Both the position numbers and the translations under genes were made by a program. Positions 48,601-61,222 of a DNA stretch of 64,000 nt are shown piece by piece. The notes beneath the pieces were generated by a model. The model made no database searches. It was not told the origin of the DNA and was given only the letters and a program-made list of their open reading frames with translations. Every line of letters starts with the position of its first letter. The stretch's first letter is position 1. The DNA is from Oxyruncus cristatus (Eukaryota; Chordata; Aves; Passeriformes; Cotingidae): assembly GCA_013399855.1 (NCBI GenBank), contig VXAY01004719.1, positions 2,149,641-2,213,640 on the forward strand, read 5' to 3'.

Positions 48601-51569
48601 CCACAAGACTACACCCCTAAGATACTATAAAACCTGGCATGTGTGTAAACTGCTACTCCAAGGCTGGTTTGGACCTATTCCCCAATTTCCATATGCATCT
48701 AAAGTTTATAAACCACCTGAAGTTCTCTAGCTTGTTTGAAGTCACCATCACGTGGAGAGAAGGAAATATCAATTTAAAGGTCATTAGGCCCCTTATCTGC
48801 CAGTCCAAATGCCTTTGCTGATGTTGAAGAGCTTGCACTCAGAGGCTCTGCTCAACCTGACCAGAGAATGGCAAGTGAATGGATTATAATTGCAGCTGCT
48901 GCTGTTCTGTCTACATGTCATAAGGAAAAAAAAAAGAAGAAGAGAGAGAATAGAGGAGAGGAGAGGATTCATTACTTCAGTTATATTTCTGAATTAAAAA
49001 TAGAGTATTTTTATGGAAATGAGGCTTCTTCTAGAAAAAAACCACCTATATATTGTGTAGAGAAAAAAGATAAGTTATACTGAGGACACTGTTTCAGTTG
49101 TTTACAGTCAGAGCCCTTTTTTCTGTTCTCACTTAGGACTGACCAAGTATTGCACATAAAAATATCTTGGGGAAATGTCACTGCCGTTTTTCAGTATATT
49201 AGAATGGTTTCAGATGGCTAGAGAAAACTGCTAAGACATTTTCCAGCCGGGATGACATTCAGAGCTCTGAAGCACAAGTGAAAAGTGCAAATTGGTTTGT
49301 GCAGTTTCCATTTGCTCTTTTCACTTGCTTGCAATACACCATTTTCAGTATTAGACCTCAATACCAGGGGAGTTAGTTATCACAAAACAAGCATAGCTCC
49401 CCATTCTGGTAAGAGTTTCCCAAAGGTCAAGTGTTGTTCACTCTAAAACTGTGTTAAAATGTAAGTTTCAGGTATAGTTTTTAGAGGTTGCACTATATGG
49501 TCTATATGGGAGTCACTACTGATTGAGTTTAAAATTAACCTGAAAGTAGTTGTGCAAGATACAATCAACATACTAAACAAAACAAAACAAAACAAAAAAA
49601 ACTAAGCAAACCCCCCAAACCAACAAACAAGAGGGAGTGAGCAATTAATTTTCTGTAATACATTTAAAATTAATGGCATTTATCAAAGAAATTAGCCAAA
49701 TCTGGTTTTTACTAACATATAGTATCTATCTGCCAATATGAAGAACATCCATTTGCCAATATGAGGAAATATTACTGAAAAGAAACCCTGAAGGAACAAA
49801 AGTAAAGACATCAGTACCATGTTTTATTACTGTAGTTCTTTGTAACTCAGTTTTCTGTTCTATAATAAACTGCCTAACCTCTTACAAGATTATTTTCATC
49901 ACTAACCTTGTCCAGTAAAAGTGAAAGTAATGTGACAGATGCGGGTTAGTCTGTTTCCACAGTAACAGGTCATCTACTTACAGGGTAAATTTGCATAGTA
50001 TCGATGAGCCTGCAACTCAGCATGAATTGCAATACAGCTGCAGGAGTCAGTTTAAAGATAGCTGACAGCAGGCAGGAATTGTGTGAAGGAAAGTTTCCAT
50101 TTGCCAACCACAAACCAGAAGGCAAAGAAGGGGGGGTGGGGGGGGTGAGAAGACAACTGTTTACCTAAAATGACCAGATGTAGCTTTTTCTTCTAGATCT
50201 CACCTTGAGCTTGCTGATTTATAAGGCAGCAAGGAGAAATCAGCTTTGTCTATGGCACAACAAAGGTCCAAAGAGTAATACATGAAGTCTAGGCTGCAGT
50301 TTTTTGGATCTCAGTGTGAAGTCAGTACCAAGTCAGGTACCTGCAATAGGGGTCTGTGCATCAGTAACACCTCCTTTTTGTTTCTTGAATATGAAGATAT
50401 AGTTTGGTCACCTTAGGTAACAGGTAGCTGAAATCATACCTCATTCTCTTGAGCTCAGAAACTATGATAATTGCAACACCAAAACAAGGCAGCTATAACC
50501 AAGAAATCTGAATATGATCCACACCCACCAGCACCAATTTTGTAATTCAGTTTTAGATGCGTTGCAATGATTACCAAAGAAGTCAAGAGAACAGAAGTGA
50601 GAAAGTTTAAGATAGAAAAAGTAAACAGGATCATTGAGATTTTTCACAAAGCAGTATCCTTGTGACTTAATCCCAAATTTGAAACTGTGTGTGGGTTTGT
50701 TTTCTCACCTAGGTAGATGCCAAAGGTTGTTTTTCCTATCTCTAGCTTGCTCAACACTTTTTTTTATAACATTCAGATCTAGCTTCTTATCAGTCAGTAG
50801 ATCTTTCATTCTCTGGGTTGAAATTGTTGATATTGGGTACGCCAACTTGAGGATAATTTTTAAAAAAAATAGACAAAACCATTTCTTTTGGACATAGTTA
50901 ACAATATATTAGCAGCTGTCAGACAAGAAGTTATTCTGAACTACAGATGTTTTGGTATCTGGCTTTAAAGGGATTTTCCCTGCAATTGTGTTACACTACC
51001 CACAAACTCAGTTTCTCCCTTAGTTCAAATGGCAGAAGCCCATGTACTGGATTGAAATGTTCTAGTACTTCAAATTCACATTGCACAATGCTGCTGAGCA
51101 CTGGGACCTCTATCCTTTCATTTTACTTTTTTAAAAATCTGGGAAGGAGACACACAAATCTGTTAAGACCACATAAAGGATTGCAAAGGAAGTTAGGAAA
51201 CATAGCCTGCGTATATACACATTATAGTATTTTCTGTATATATCAAATCATGCACAGTTTTCATCATTAGAGTATTTTTTATTTTCTGGCAAGCCTTATT
51301 TGGAGATATTAATGTTTTGGGCAAGGCTTCAAAAGATAAAGTGTTGTACAGAACCAGCCAAACTCTCTCTCTAGTCTCAAGCAATTCAAGACCAGCTCCC
51401 ACAATGAAACTATATTGTGTGACCCCATGTTAATGGGCAAAATGTACCTCCACAATTTTTTCAGTCCTCTGGAACTCAGCTGTGCACCCACTCCATTTCA
51501 TACTGAGATAGCAGATCCCTGAATATCTCCTGGCTGTGACCTGACTGAGAGGTCCTGATCCCTGTTCCC

Positions 51570-51632
51570 TTCCCTTCCCTTACCCCTTCACTTATCCCTT
51601 TGCTTCTCTTCCCTTACCCCTTCCCTTCCCCT
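51570..51632. repeat. CCCTT-type polypyrimidine tract
   Basis: Imperfect tandem CCCTT/CCCTTA units, almost entirely C and T on the plus strand. Confidence 0.8.
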
Positions 51633-54431
51633 ATTCAGTGTCACATATGAATTTGATGACAAATTCAGGGGGTTGCAATGACAAATTAAAATATGTTTTC
51701 ATTATCAGTGACTTATTTATTTAAATGGCTGCAAGTCCCTCATTCTTTTAATGTTTTCTGTTACATTTAAAACCAAACAGAAAGATAGGCTATAGTGGTA
51801 TCAATTTTCCTAAAGTACAATTTCTGTCTCAATATATATTGTCCACAAATGTTATAAGATCTCAGGAAAAGAGGGACTAATGGCAAAGGAGAATATGTAT
51901 TCCCATGGCCAGAGGGATAGGGATAAAAGATGGAGTAGGGGAAGGCAGACAAGGTTTGAGAATGAGAGTGATGACATCTGTTTTTTCAGATGAAAAGCTA
52001 TTTTCCTTTGAGAATACTTAACATATTTATCTTTTAAGGGAGGAAAAAGAATTCCCACTAAATACACTGAAAATTTGACAAAGGTCTGAGAAATAGGATC
52101 TTCTCAGGCTTCATCTGTAGGTGGGTAAAGTCATAATAGCTCTGTTTTTCTTGGTTTTCTTTACATGAGAAAAAATGAGTAAGAATGCCTTACTATGCAT
52201 AATTCGGAGGATATTCATTTCTTTGAGTCCTTTTTACACTGCACCTCTGTCAACTGAAAGGTCAATTTAGTTATTTTTCCCTCCCTCAGATCCTATACCA
52301 AGGGAAAAAAACAACACCAAAACATGTAGACAGGTCTTTCAGATTTCAGTGAAAATAACAGATGTTACCCATCAAAACATCTTCCACCCAGAGCGAGGAT
52401 GACATCGCCAGAGAGTGACTGAGATTTTCCTTCCAACAGGCAGAGCTTTATCTGAGGCAGAGTCAGGCAGTACTTTGCTTACCCGTAGCAACTGTCATGA
52501 TTTCACCGTAGAACATCCTCTGCTTTGGGACTGAAAGGAAACCTTTGATCTAACTGCATCTACCAAGTTATCATGTAGGCGATTGAACACATTGATGGCA
52601 AAAATCACTGGGCTCAGCATTTGTTTGTTTGACACGGCGCATGCAGAAACTTTGTTTTCATATTATTTTGGTAGATGTAGGTTTTACATTCCCTTCATAT
52701 TTCTTGATCAGTGCACTGGGAAGACCACCAATCTTTTGTTTGAGCTCTAGAACAGACTCTTATTTCCCAATTTGTTTAAATTCATGGTATGAAATCACTG
52801 CAACAAAACCACAAAAGCCATGGAGTTTACAGACAAACTAAAACTTCTCCAGTGACTTAAATGCACTTATAATATTATACTTAGCAAACAAATACTTTTT
52901 AGCAAGGACTTAGTTTCTCCCTTAAACCAGTGAATAGCTAGGAAAACTTAACTTTGCGTGTGCAATGCAATAGTGATCTTAAATTCAGCTATGTTCAAAC
53001 TGACTGAAATTAAGCTCCGGCTCAAACTTCAGAGCACAACACAGAAAACTTGATCTCTCTCTCCCTCTGTGTGTATAGTAGGTTGGATAAGCTGGAAACA
53101 ATCACTAGTTTCCTTAGTCCATCAACACAAGTCCATGTGTCAGATGTGATGACCATAAAACTACATAAGGCAGAGAACCTGGCAATGGGACTGCGAAATA
53201 GGTGGGACACCTGAGTTTAGGCAGGTCACGCTGGGAGCCTGGGGTACTTTTGAAAGCTCTAGTACCCCCTTACACCAAGCCCCCCATGTCAAAAATATAT
53301 TTGATGAGAACATTTCAGCTAAAGGTTGGGAAGGACACATTCTGAATTTTCAGTGATACTCAGTACAACTGTCTGTAGGTTGAGAGTAATGAATTACATA
53401 AGAGCCACAAGAGATATACAGTTTTAACAACTAATGGAGAGTTTTTTTAGAACTCTCTCTAAAAAAAACCCTGTCTCTAATTGGAGGTGCACAACATCCT
53501 TGAAAACGGGTTCAAGTTTATGAAAACCAAAGTGTTGCTGCATCAAACAGTGGTGGGTAACAATAGAAAAACCAAGGCCAGTCATGAGTAAGGTTGTTTG
53601 TTTGTGTTAAAAGGCACCATCACCATTAATTTTTTCTGCAGCTGATGGCTTTCTGACAGCCTTCAGCAGGGTTGTAGCCATGCAGTGCACCTTTGGGTCC
53701 TGGGGGGTGCACAGCGCTGTTGCTTCCTTTCCCAAGCAGGGCATCTCCCAGCAGAACTAGCATTTCAGTTCCTGAACAACTTTTACTAATTGAGCTCTGC
53801 ACATAAGTGTGTGGTATTAAGGGATAATGTTGTGGCTTTTTACATTGTCTGCAAGTATGCAGGGCTGCTGTGCATTACCGGAGTTTCTCAAGAGACCTGT
53901 TAACTGCTTTTTAATATTTCAACCTCTGACCTGCATGTTAATGTGTTGTTATAATTGGAAAAGTCGCTCTCCCTTACTCAGCAGTTTTGCTCCATGTGTG
54001 TGTTCCAAGACTAACTTGCTGACTTTATTGACACACATAATAAGTTTATGGCTTCTCCTCTTGCTGGATACAGTTATTGCCAAGTCCCAGGCATAAAATC
54101 TTCAGTCTTGATGAAAATACATAAGACAGAAAAGCATAAAGTCTGACTTTTTTTTTATCCAGATCTGGAGTTACAAAGTTGTCAGGTAACAAAACAAGAA
54201 GATAGTTTGGGAATGCATCATTTCAGTAGAAAAAAGTGTTGATCCAGCCCAGCATTTCTGTCAATAAAGGTTGGCAGAGTACTTTTTCTCAATCTATTTC
54301 TAGCCAGGGGGGTCATTTCTTCCCCGTTAGTATCATATCTGGCCATGTCTTAGTTATTTAAAACTGGATTTGTCTGGCTTCTTATACTTTCCAAATTTGT
54401 CCACAGAAGTCTGAACCAGAGTTTGTGGAAA

Positions 54432-54618
54432 CAGAATCACAGAATATCTCAAGTTGGAAGGCAACCATTGAGTCCAAACCCCTGCTCCTCTCAGGACTAC
54501 CTAAAACTAAACCATGTGACTAAGAGCATCATCTATACACTCCTTGAACTCTGACAGGCTATGTCATGACCAGTTCCCTGAAGAGCCTGTTCCAGTGACC
54601 ACCCTCTCAGTGAGGGTC
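54432..54618 (-). mobile_element. CR1 LINE 3' fragment, minus orientation
   Basis: The plus strand starts AGAATCACAGAATATCTCAA followed by GTTGGAAGGCAACCATTGAG, and ends in ACCACCCTCTCAGTGA. All are reversed CR1 3' blocks. It is 5'-truncated and moderately diverged. Confidence 0.88.
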
Positions 54619-57600
54619 ACAAGTGGGTCATATTAATTTCTGCTGAAGCATGGCCAAAAGTAGCAAACTGAGCATTTGATTTTAACTTTAGGTTTAGGAA
54701 CAGTGCTGTCTTGACTAAAATGGCATTTTAAAAAAGGAAAGAATACAGGAGCGGCTGCGAATAGTTAGGATCAATAGGAAAAGTGGAGATTTCTACCACC
54801 ATATAGAGAACAGTAATTTGAAAACGATGGGTTCAGTAAAAATAAATTCATTTAATATAAAACATTAGCACCTCCCTAGACAAGCAACTTACTACTGTCT
54901 CACATCTCTCTGCATTCATTAAGATCTTTCTTATTTTCTTCTGTTTATGCTCCTTTTTCGGATTTCCGCAGATTTGCTCCAACATCAGCTTAAGTCTTTC
55001 GGTAGAGCAGGAAAAATTGAGTTTGGGGAGTTGAAAGCTGATAGTAAGGCTAAACCTAGGACCTAGCCAGTGTCATGACAGTCCAGCCACCACAAGGGAA
55101 AGAAAAACTGGTATGAAAAGAGGCAGAGGTGGGGAAACTCTTGCACAGCCATGTGGCTATGTGCTACTGCTTAGGAGAAACAAACCATAAAATAATGACT
55201 TGTAGGGAGTCCCACACAAGCAGAAGTTGCCACACAACACGCCTCAACTGCTTGTCTACCTTTCCAGGACAGAGACAAAAGCAGGAAGAACAACTGCCCA
55301 AGGCAGTTGTCTTCTCTGCCTACATCTAAAATCAGGCCCATCCTGGTATACTGGAAACAGCTGGAATCAGAACAGGAGTAAATCAGTGAATCCCAGCTGT
55401 CCTCATTTAATGCACTCATGGACAATTGTGTCTACATCTTGTTTTGGGGGTTATGTTGTAAGGCTGACTCCCCGACAGCTGTGTCCCAGGCTGTGACCTC
55501 TGTGAACAGAGGGTGTGCCAGTTCATGAAATGTATCTGCTGAGACAAATAAATTTGGAGGGTTTTTTTGATGGGTCAGATTTTAGCTATATCAGGTTCCT
55601 GAACTGATTTGCCACAGGTTCACACTCAGTAATATCAACACTGGAAATGGATGGGAAAGGAAATTCAAGGGCAGGGGAAGGAGAGCTGAACCATATCATC
55701 TTCAGCTTACGTGAGCTTCAGCTACTACAAAACGACAGTGTCAGAGCTGTGGCTATGGGAGAAGGTCTACAGCAAGGCACATGCTGCGTTACCATCTGCA
55801 ATACATTATCTGGCCCTGAATCCACTCTAATGAATGTCATACCTGAACAGCCACTATTAGGGCAAAGTGTAATTTTTGAGCATGCCGTGCTTACCTCCAG
55901 TGGTAAGAACCACAAATGACTCTTCTGAGTTTCATTTCCTCTGTGTAGTCATGGATTTTCCAGGCAAGCTCAGCACCTTTCCGTGCAGCCCAATCAAGCA
56001 GACTTGAAATCTCACAGCAGAGATTGACGTTGTGAGCTCCCTCAAATTCAGCTTCCATTTGCCCCAACATTGATTTGTGGTGTTGTTTCTAATCAGTGAG
56101 TGAGTACTCCGTCTCACTGTGTTCACACAAAAATGAGCATCATAATCCTACAATATGAGCAGACAAGTACTGCAGCATGAGTCATGAGTAACACGGCTTC
56201 TTGTGTTAAAGTGTTGCCAGTGTAGCCAAGACAGCCATATTACCTTCCCACTGTACAGTTTTGACAAGGATAAAAGAAAATATTATGATGTCCTGTGGGA
56301 ATGTGGATGATCTCCTATGTGAAGGAGGGAAGTGTTAACCAGTCATTGCATTTTCTTAATGAGGAACCGCATTAACTGTGTCATTTAGTATTATTGCTTG
56401 AAGGGTTGGGAAACTGTGTTATGTTCATTTAGCTCTGATCCTGATTGTAGGGAATATTCTGTGCAAGTGCATACCTTACCATAAGGAATAAATCTGTTGG
56501 AAAAATGCTGTGATTGATCGTGAGTGGTCTTGTTAACTAGAGACATTCCCAAATGGCAACGTCTGCTTCGACAAACCGTGAAAAAGGGAAGTACCACCAA
56601 AAACCAGTAATACCAAACTCACAGCAGCAGGTGCTGACTTTGGAACAGTCGTCTTTCCATTTTTAGAATCTGTTACTACTTTGCCAATGTTCTGTAAGGA
56701 TGCCAGGAGATTCAATTCTCTTTTTTCTTTTTATTTCTTTTTTTTTTCTTTCTTTTTGATGAATTGAAATAACATAATACTTTTGAATGCATATGAATAG
56801 AACAAGAAGTATCTTGTGAGGAAAATGTATTTAATAAAACTTAAGAAAAAGTTAAAGGTCTGGTAGGCTTTTTAAACAATATATTTTTGTTCTAGGAGCT
56901 ATTTTTATTTTAACCATTTTTGTTAATACAGCAAAAATAAAAATAACAAACAAAAGATTTTTATTTTATTCTGGATGCACCATTTGTCCTGCTCCAGCAT
57001 AAAAAGGATTATTTTAATGGCTCAAAGATGAAAGGTTTTGGATCTCAATACATCTGGGTATCAGATGGATCTGTCTACTGTTTCCAGACTGTTGTGCAGC
57101 AAAAGGGAATAGCATATTTCCGGCCTCTTTCTGCACCTGTGAAGAGCTGGGATTTGCTGCAAAGCCAGGTAGCACAGAAGTTAAATAATTTGGAGAGATC
57201 CTCTGACAGGATGCTGGCTCAACACCTGGCCCAACTCTGCTGTGACACTGAGCAGAGAGTGCCACTGTCAGAGGGATCCTTTCCACCCTGCGAAGATAGG
57301 GTTGAGGGCAGCAGGCTCTGCCTGCAAGGAGCTCTGGCTACCATGTTCCCCTGAAGATTGAAAGCAGAGGCTTGCTGCCAGGAGGAAAAGGCTGGGGAGA
57401 GCTGATGGTTTTGGGGACAGTGTCAGGTGAAGAGCACCACTAAAATGCCCTGCTGGCTGCAGCTCATTGCCAGTAAGGACTTTCATGAGGGGATAGATGA
57501 TACTGAAGAATAGCATTTTCCCATTTCCCAGTATTGTGTTTCCAGTTAAGGGAAGTCATCATTAAGTAGCCAGATATTTCATGTCTCTGGAAATATCCTG

Positions 57601-59654
57601 TGGGCCCAGGAATACCTTGCCTTCTCCTCATCTAGAAGGTGAGGATGCCCACACACTCCTGAGCATCGTCATTCAGGAAAATCAGGTCCCTCTTGGGACT
57701 GTCATACGGCTTTGCTGCCTCTTTTTTTCCCCCTGCACCAGGCAGAAATCTCTGAGTTCCTGCAACCATTGTATGTTGGCTTTGTGCCTTGTTTGTTTGG
57801 ATTTTTTCCCAAAACCTTGGTCCCATTCTTTCCAGGAGACAGTGCTGTGGTCCCTTGATGGCTTCACAATGACTCTGATGAAGGCATCAGATGTGCCAAC
57901 TGCTTAATTAAACTTGAGGGTGTGCCAACGAGAAAGAGACCAGCCTATCCTACTGAGTCTTGGGTGCACCATAGGCAAGGGGGTTTGGTGACATGGTTTA
58001 TAGGACAGTGCAGTTTCAGCCAGGCAGGCGTGAACACGTGTCCTTTCAGCACAAAGACACACAGAAGGTTTGTTGGCTGACCCGTCCATTTACCTGCCTC
58101 TGAACATAACCTAAGCAGGAGGAAACAAAACCAAGTGCTGATCTTTCAGTAGAGAGACATGGGTATGTAGGAGCCTGGACTAGGTTTTGTTTTCTCAGCA
58201 GTTAGCTGCATCTATGAAAGGATGCTCTGAATAAGAAGTCATACTCTCTATTTTTAGATATTTAGCTTGGCATGCTCCAAACTGCTCCCAAGCTAAATAA
58301 TGAAAATGTTCTAACAGAGATGTTGTGCATTCAGAGGGAAAATTAATTAAGAAAAAAACAATCTCTTTAAAAATACCACGACACAATACCGCAATAATGC
58401 AGGAAATAGTTACATTTACTGTACTACCAAACAAGTGGAAAGAGAAGTATAGAGGAGGCTAAACCCATCTATTTGTTATCTCACATATTGTTTGGAAAAA
58501 GAGAAAAAATCTTGCCATTTGGGTCTGTGTTATCTCAGAAGCTCTAAGCCTCAGGCAAAGACAAGAAATGTATATATATATAAATCACAAACTAGGACAA
58601 ATTCAGTTGTCATTTTCACTTTCTCTCACTGTTCGGAAGATTAGCTGGCTAAGCAAAATACTTCTGTATCTCTGTGTAACAAAGCAAAATTTGGCTGTTC
58701 TTCAGGGTTGTGGGTATTCACTGTGGATTTTCCTGACACATTCTTGTACTTTAAGGAGAAACTGTCTTATTGTGTGATGGGCAGAAAGGGTTAAGAACTC
58801 GCTGCTGTTGTGTGTGATAATATTTTTTTCTCTATTTCATTTTCTCTGTAGAGCAAAGTAGTTCTGCTTTCACTTGTTAATGAACTGAACACTGCCATCT
58901 TGTGGGGGGTTTTGGAAAGCAAAATTACTCTTTATAATATTAAATATATATATTAATATATAAATATAATATTAAATATTTCAAAGGGCAGGAATAAAAG
59001 TTGTCCATGCAGATCTTGCCAACCACTCCTTTCCACATCCATGATAATGCCTCTCTTTGGATCTGTGGTCTTTGCGTGTATCAACCTAAAAATTCAACTA
59101 ATGAAGTTGAATTAAAAGTGTAATATAATTTTAGAATCTGATTTGTATAGTCTTGAACCTTCCTTCCTATGATTTTGAGGATTTTTTTGTTGTTTGTTTT
59201 GGTGTTTGTTGTTTTGGGGGTTTTTTATGTAGATTGAATAGGATCATGTGAAATTCATAATCTGGGATTTCGACATTTCTCTGCACAATTTTGAGACCAC
59301 TTTCATAGACCATGAGCTCAAAATCCAGTAATAATTTATTGACTCATGGGCTCATAGTGGAGGGGTGATTCTGTGAAAATATCCTGGATCCAAATCTAAC
59401 AGCTCTTTCTGAGAGGTACTAATTGAAGGGCTGTTCTTTGAACTCAGTTTTAGGCAACAGCTGTTAGACAGCATCATTTGAAACACTCAAAGGCGAAACC
59501 AGGAGCCCAAGATACTTCAGTCTCAAGAGTGCTTAGCATGATTCTCCAGTACAGGAAGAGATATTAATGCAGTCTCCCCTTATGAAAATGATAGAGTAAA
59601 ACATAAACTTAAAAAGAGGTCATTTCTCCTGTTGTCTAATGAGTTACTTTTTGC
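54619..59654. other. Intergenic sequence, nothing recognised
   Basis: A more GC-rich patch at about 57000-57900 carries 108-codon frames on the plus strand (57028-57354 and 57581-57907), but neither resembles a known protein. An AT-rich TATATTAA tract lies at 58938-58980, and a T/G-rich tract at 59186-59226. Confidence 0.5.
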
Positions 59655-59940
59655 ACAGGAAGATAATGATAGGACAAGGGGGAATGGTTTTAAGCTAAAG
59701 GGGGAGAGATTCAAATTAGCTATTAGGAATAAATTCTTTACCCAGAGGATGGTGAGGCACTGGCACAAGTTATCTGGAGAAGTTGTGGATGCCCCATCCC
59801 TGGAAGTGTTCCAAGGCAGGTTGAATGGGGCCCCTGAACAACCTGGTCTAGTGGGTGGTAGCCCTGCCAATGGTGGGGAGGTTGGACCTAAGTGATCTTT
59901 AAAGTCCCTTCCAAACCAAACCATTCTATGATTCTATGAG
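59655..59940 (+). mobile_element. CR1 LINE 3' end with intact 8-mer tail
   Basis: The best preserved CR1 copy in the window. It contains AGGACAAGGGGGAATGGTTT, AAATTCTTTACCCAGAGGAT, GATGCCCCATCCCTGGAAGT and CCTTCCAAACCAAACC, then two perfect ATTCTATG units (59923-59938). It is 5'-truncated at about 285 bp. Confidence 0.95.
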
Positions 59941-61122
59941 TTTAGAGAAAAACTTTAAGGAGAACTGTCAGCATAAGAGAATCAAGGCATACCTACACAT
60001 CAGTGCTGTTAGAGAGGTCAAAGTACATTACAGAGTGTCGAGAAAATCAATCATCCACACATGTTAGAGTTTCTCTTCTCCAACAGGCATTGACAATGCA
60101 AGTACATCTACAGCGTTGTAGGTGAAAGTATGGCAAGAATGAGTATTGGTGAGAATCCACTTCTGCATACCATAATTTTTTTAAAAAATTGACAATTCAG
60201 TAACATAACACAGAAATACTCTTTAAACTGAAAGTACAGGACAACTGGAAACTTAAGCTGCCCTGAATGTCTTCGATTTGGTGACATTAGCAGTGCAATC
60301 TTTAGAAAAGCCATCAAGGGCAAGTCTCTTATCTACCACAATATTTTTTTCTTTGCAACATATTAGAATCCACTGTGAGAGTAACCCATCTGCAATGCCA
60401 TGGAATAAAGTTTAAGAGCTACCCCATCACATCTTGAAGCTGCCTAGGTGATCCCTGGTTTAGAACTGGCAAGAAGCAGAGTGCCACCCGGCATCTTGCA
60501 GCTCCCAACTCCTCCTCAGTAGTGGCTCAAGAGACAATTTTATCCCTGAATAACTGGAAGCCAAGAAGCTGCCATGCAGCCCACATTTCCATAGCAGTGA
60601 GACATGGGCTGAGAGCAATTCAAAATGGGGAGGCAAAGCCATCTCTGACTGGTGCTTCAGGTGATGTCTAGACCACCACAAGGCACCAACGCCATTGGTT
60701 CAAAAGCCTGGTCATTGCCCACAGCCTGGAATAGCAATGGTGTTGTCCAAGACAACATTTCTTGCCTCCTGCCAGGAATAAAGTGTGTGTCAGTTTATGA
60801 TGAGGGACTTTTCCTGTGACTCAATGCCTGAGGCAAAATTTCGGTGACCAAAGTCCCCCACATACAATCCCTCTGTCCAAGAACAGGGCCCTCACACCTG
60901 CCTGCCACAAATTTTGGGCTGTGCTTAGGCTTGTGGTGAACGCTACATACCCCAAACCAGCTCTGTGGGCCATATCCAAGGGGAAGACACTCAGCCTTGA
61001 GCCAAAAGAGAGAAAGACAGCGGGAGCTCCCTATGTCCGCCAAGCAATCCAGCTCCCAAAGTCTCCAGAGAAACAGAAGATACATGTGGCTGCGTGACTG
61101 AAGTTTATGATTTTATTTTTTT

Positions 61123-61123
<1 letters not shown>
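59941..61123. other. Intergenic sequence, nothing recognised
   Basis: From 60440 to 61100 the GC content is higher than around it, and overlapping frames of 93-96 codons occur on both strands (60795-61097). I cannot link it to a gene or repeat family. Confidence 0.45.
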
Positions 61124-61207
<84 letters not shown>

Positions 61208-61222
61208 TAGATAGATAGATAT
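61124..61222. repeat. (AGAT)21 tetranucleotide microsatellite
   Basis: 21 perfect AGAT units (61124-61207), then one disrupted position and three further units. Long perfect repeats of this kind are usually variable in length between individuals. Confidence 0.97.

Larger units (their letters stand above)
44464..54431. other. Long intergenic stretch with only simple repeats
   Basis: Holds a (CA)10 run at 45659-45679, a CAAA/CCCAAA-rich patch at 47219-47270, an AAAAC repeat at 49575-49600, two long G runs at 50130-50145, a CCCTT-type polypyrimidine tract at 51570-51632, and a short inverted repeat at 53442-53467. No exon or RNA gene is recognised. Confidence 0.55.

Noticed and set aside
57014..57516. 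Slightly GC-rich patch with several 80-108 codon frames
   Set aside because: Frames overlap on both strands without family similarity; possibly a non-coding RNA exon but nothing supports it.
61124..61222. CRISPR-like regular repeat
   Set aside because: It is a simple tetranucleotide microsatellite without spacers, in a vertebrate genome.
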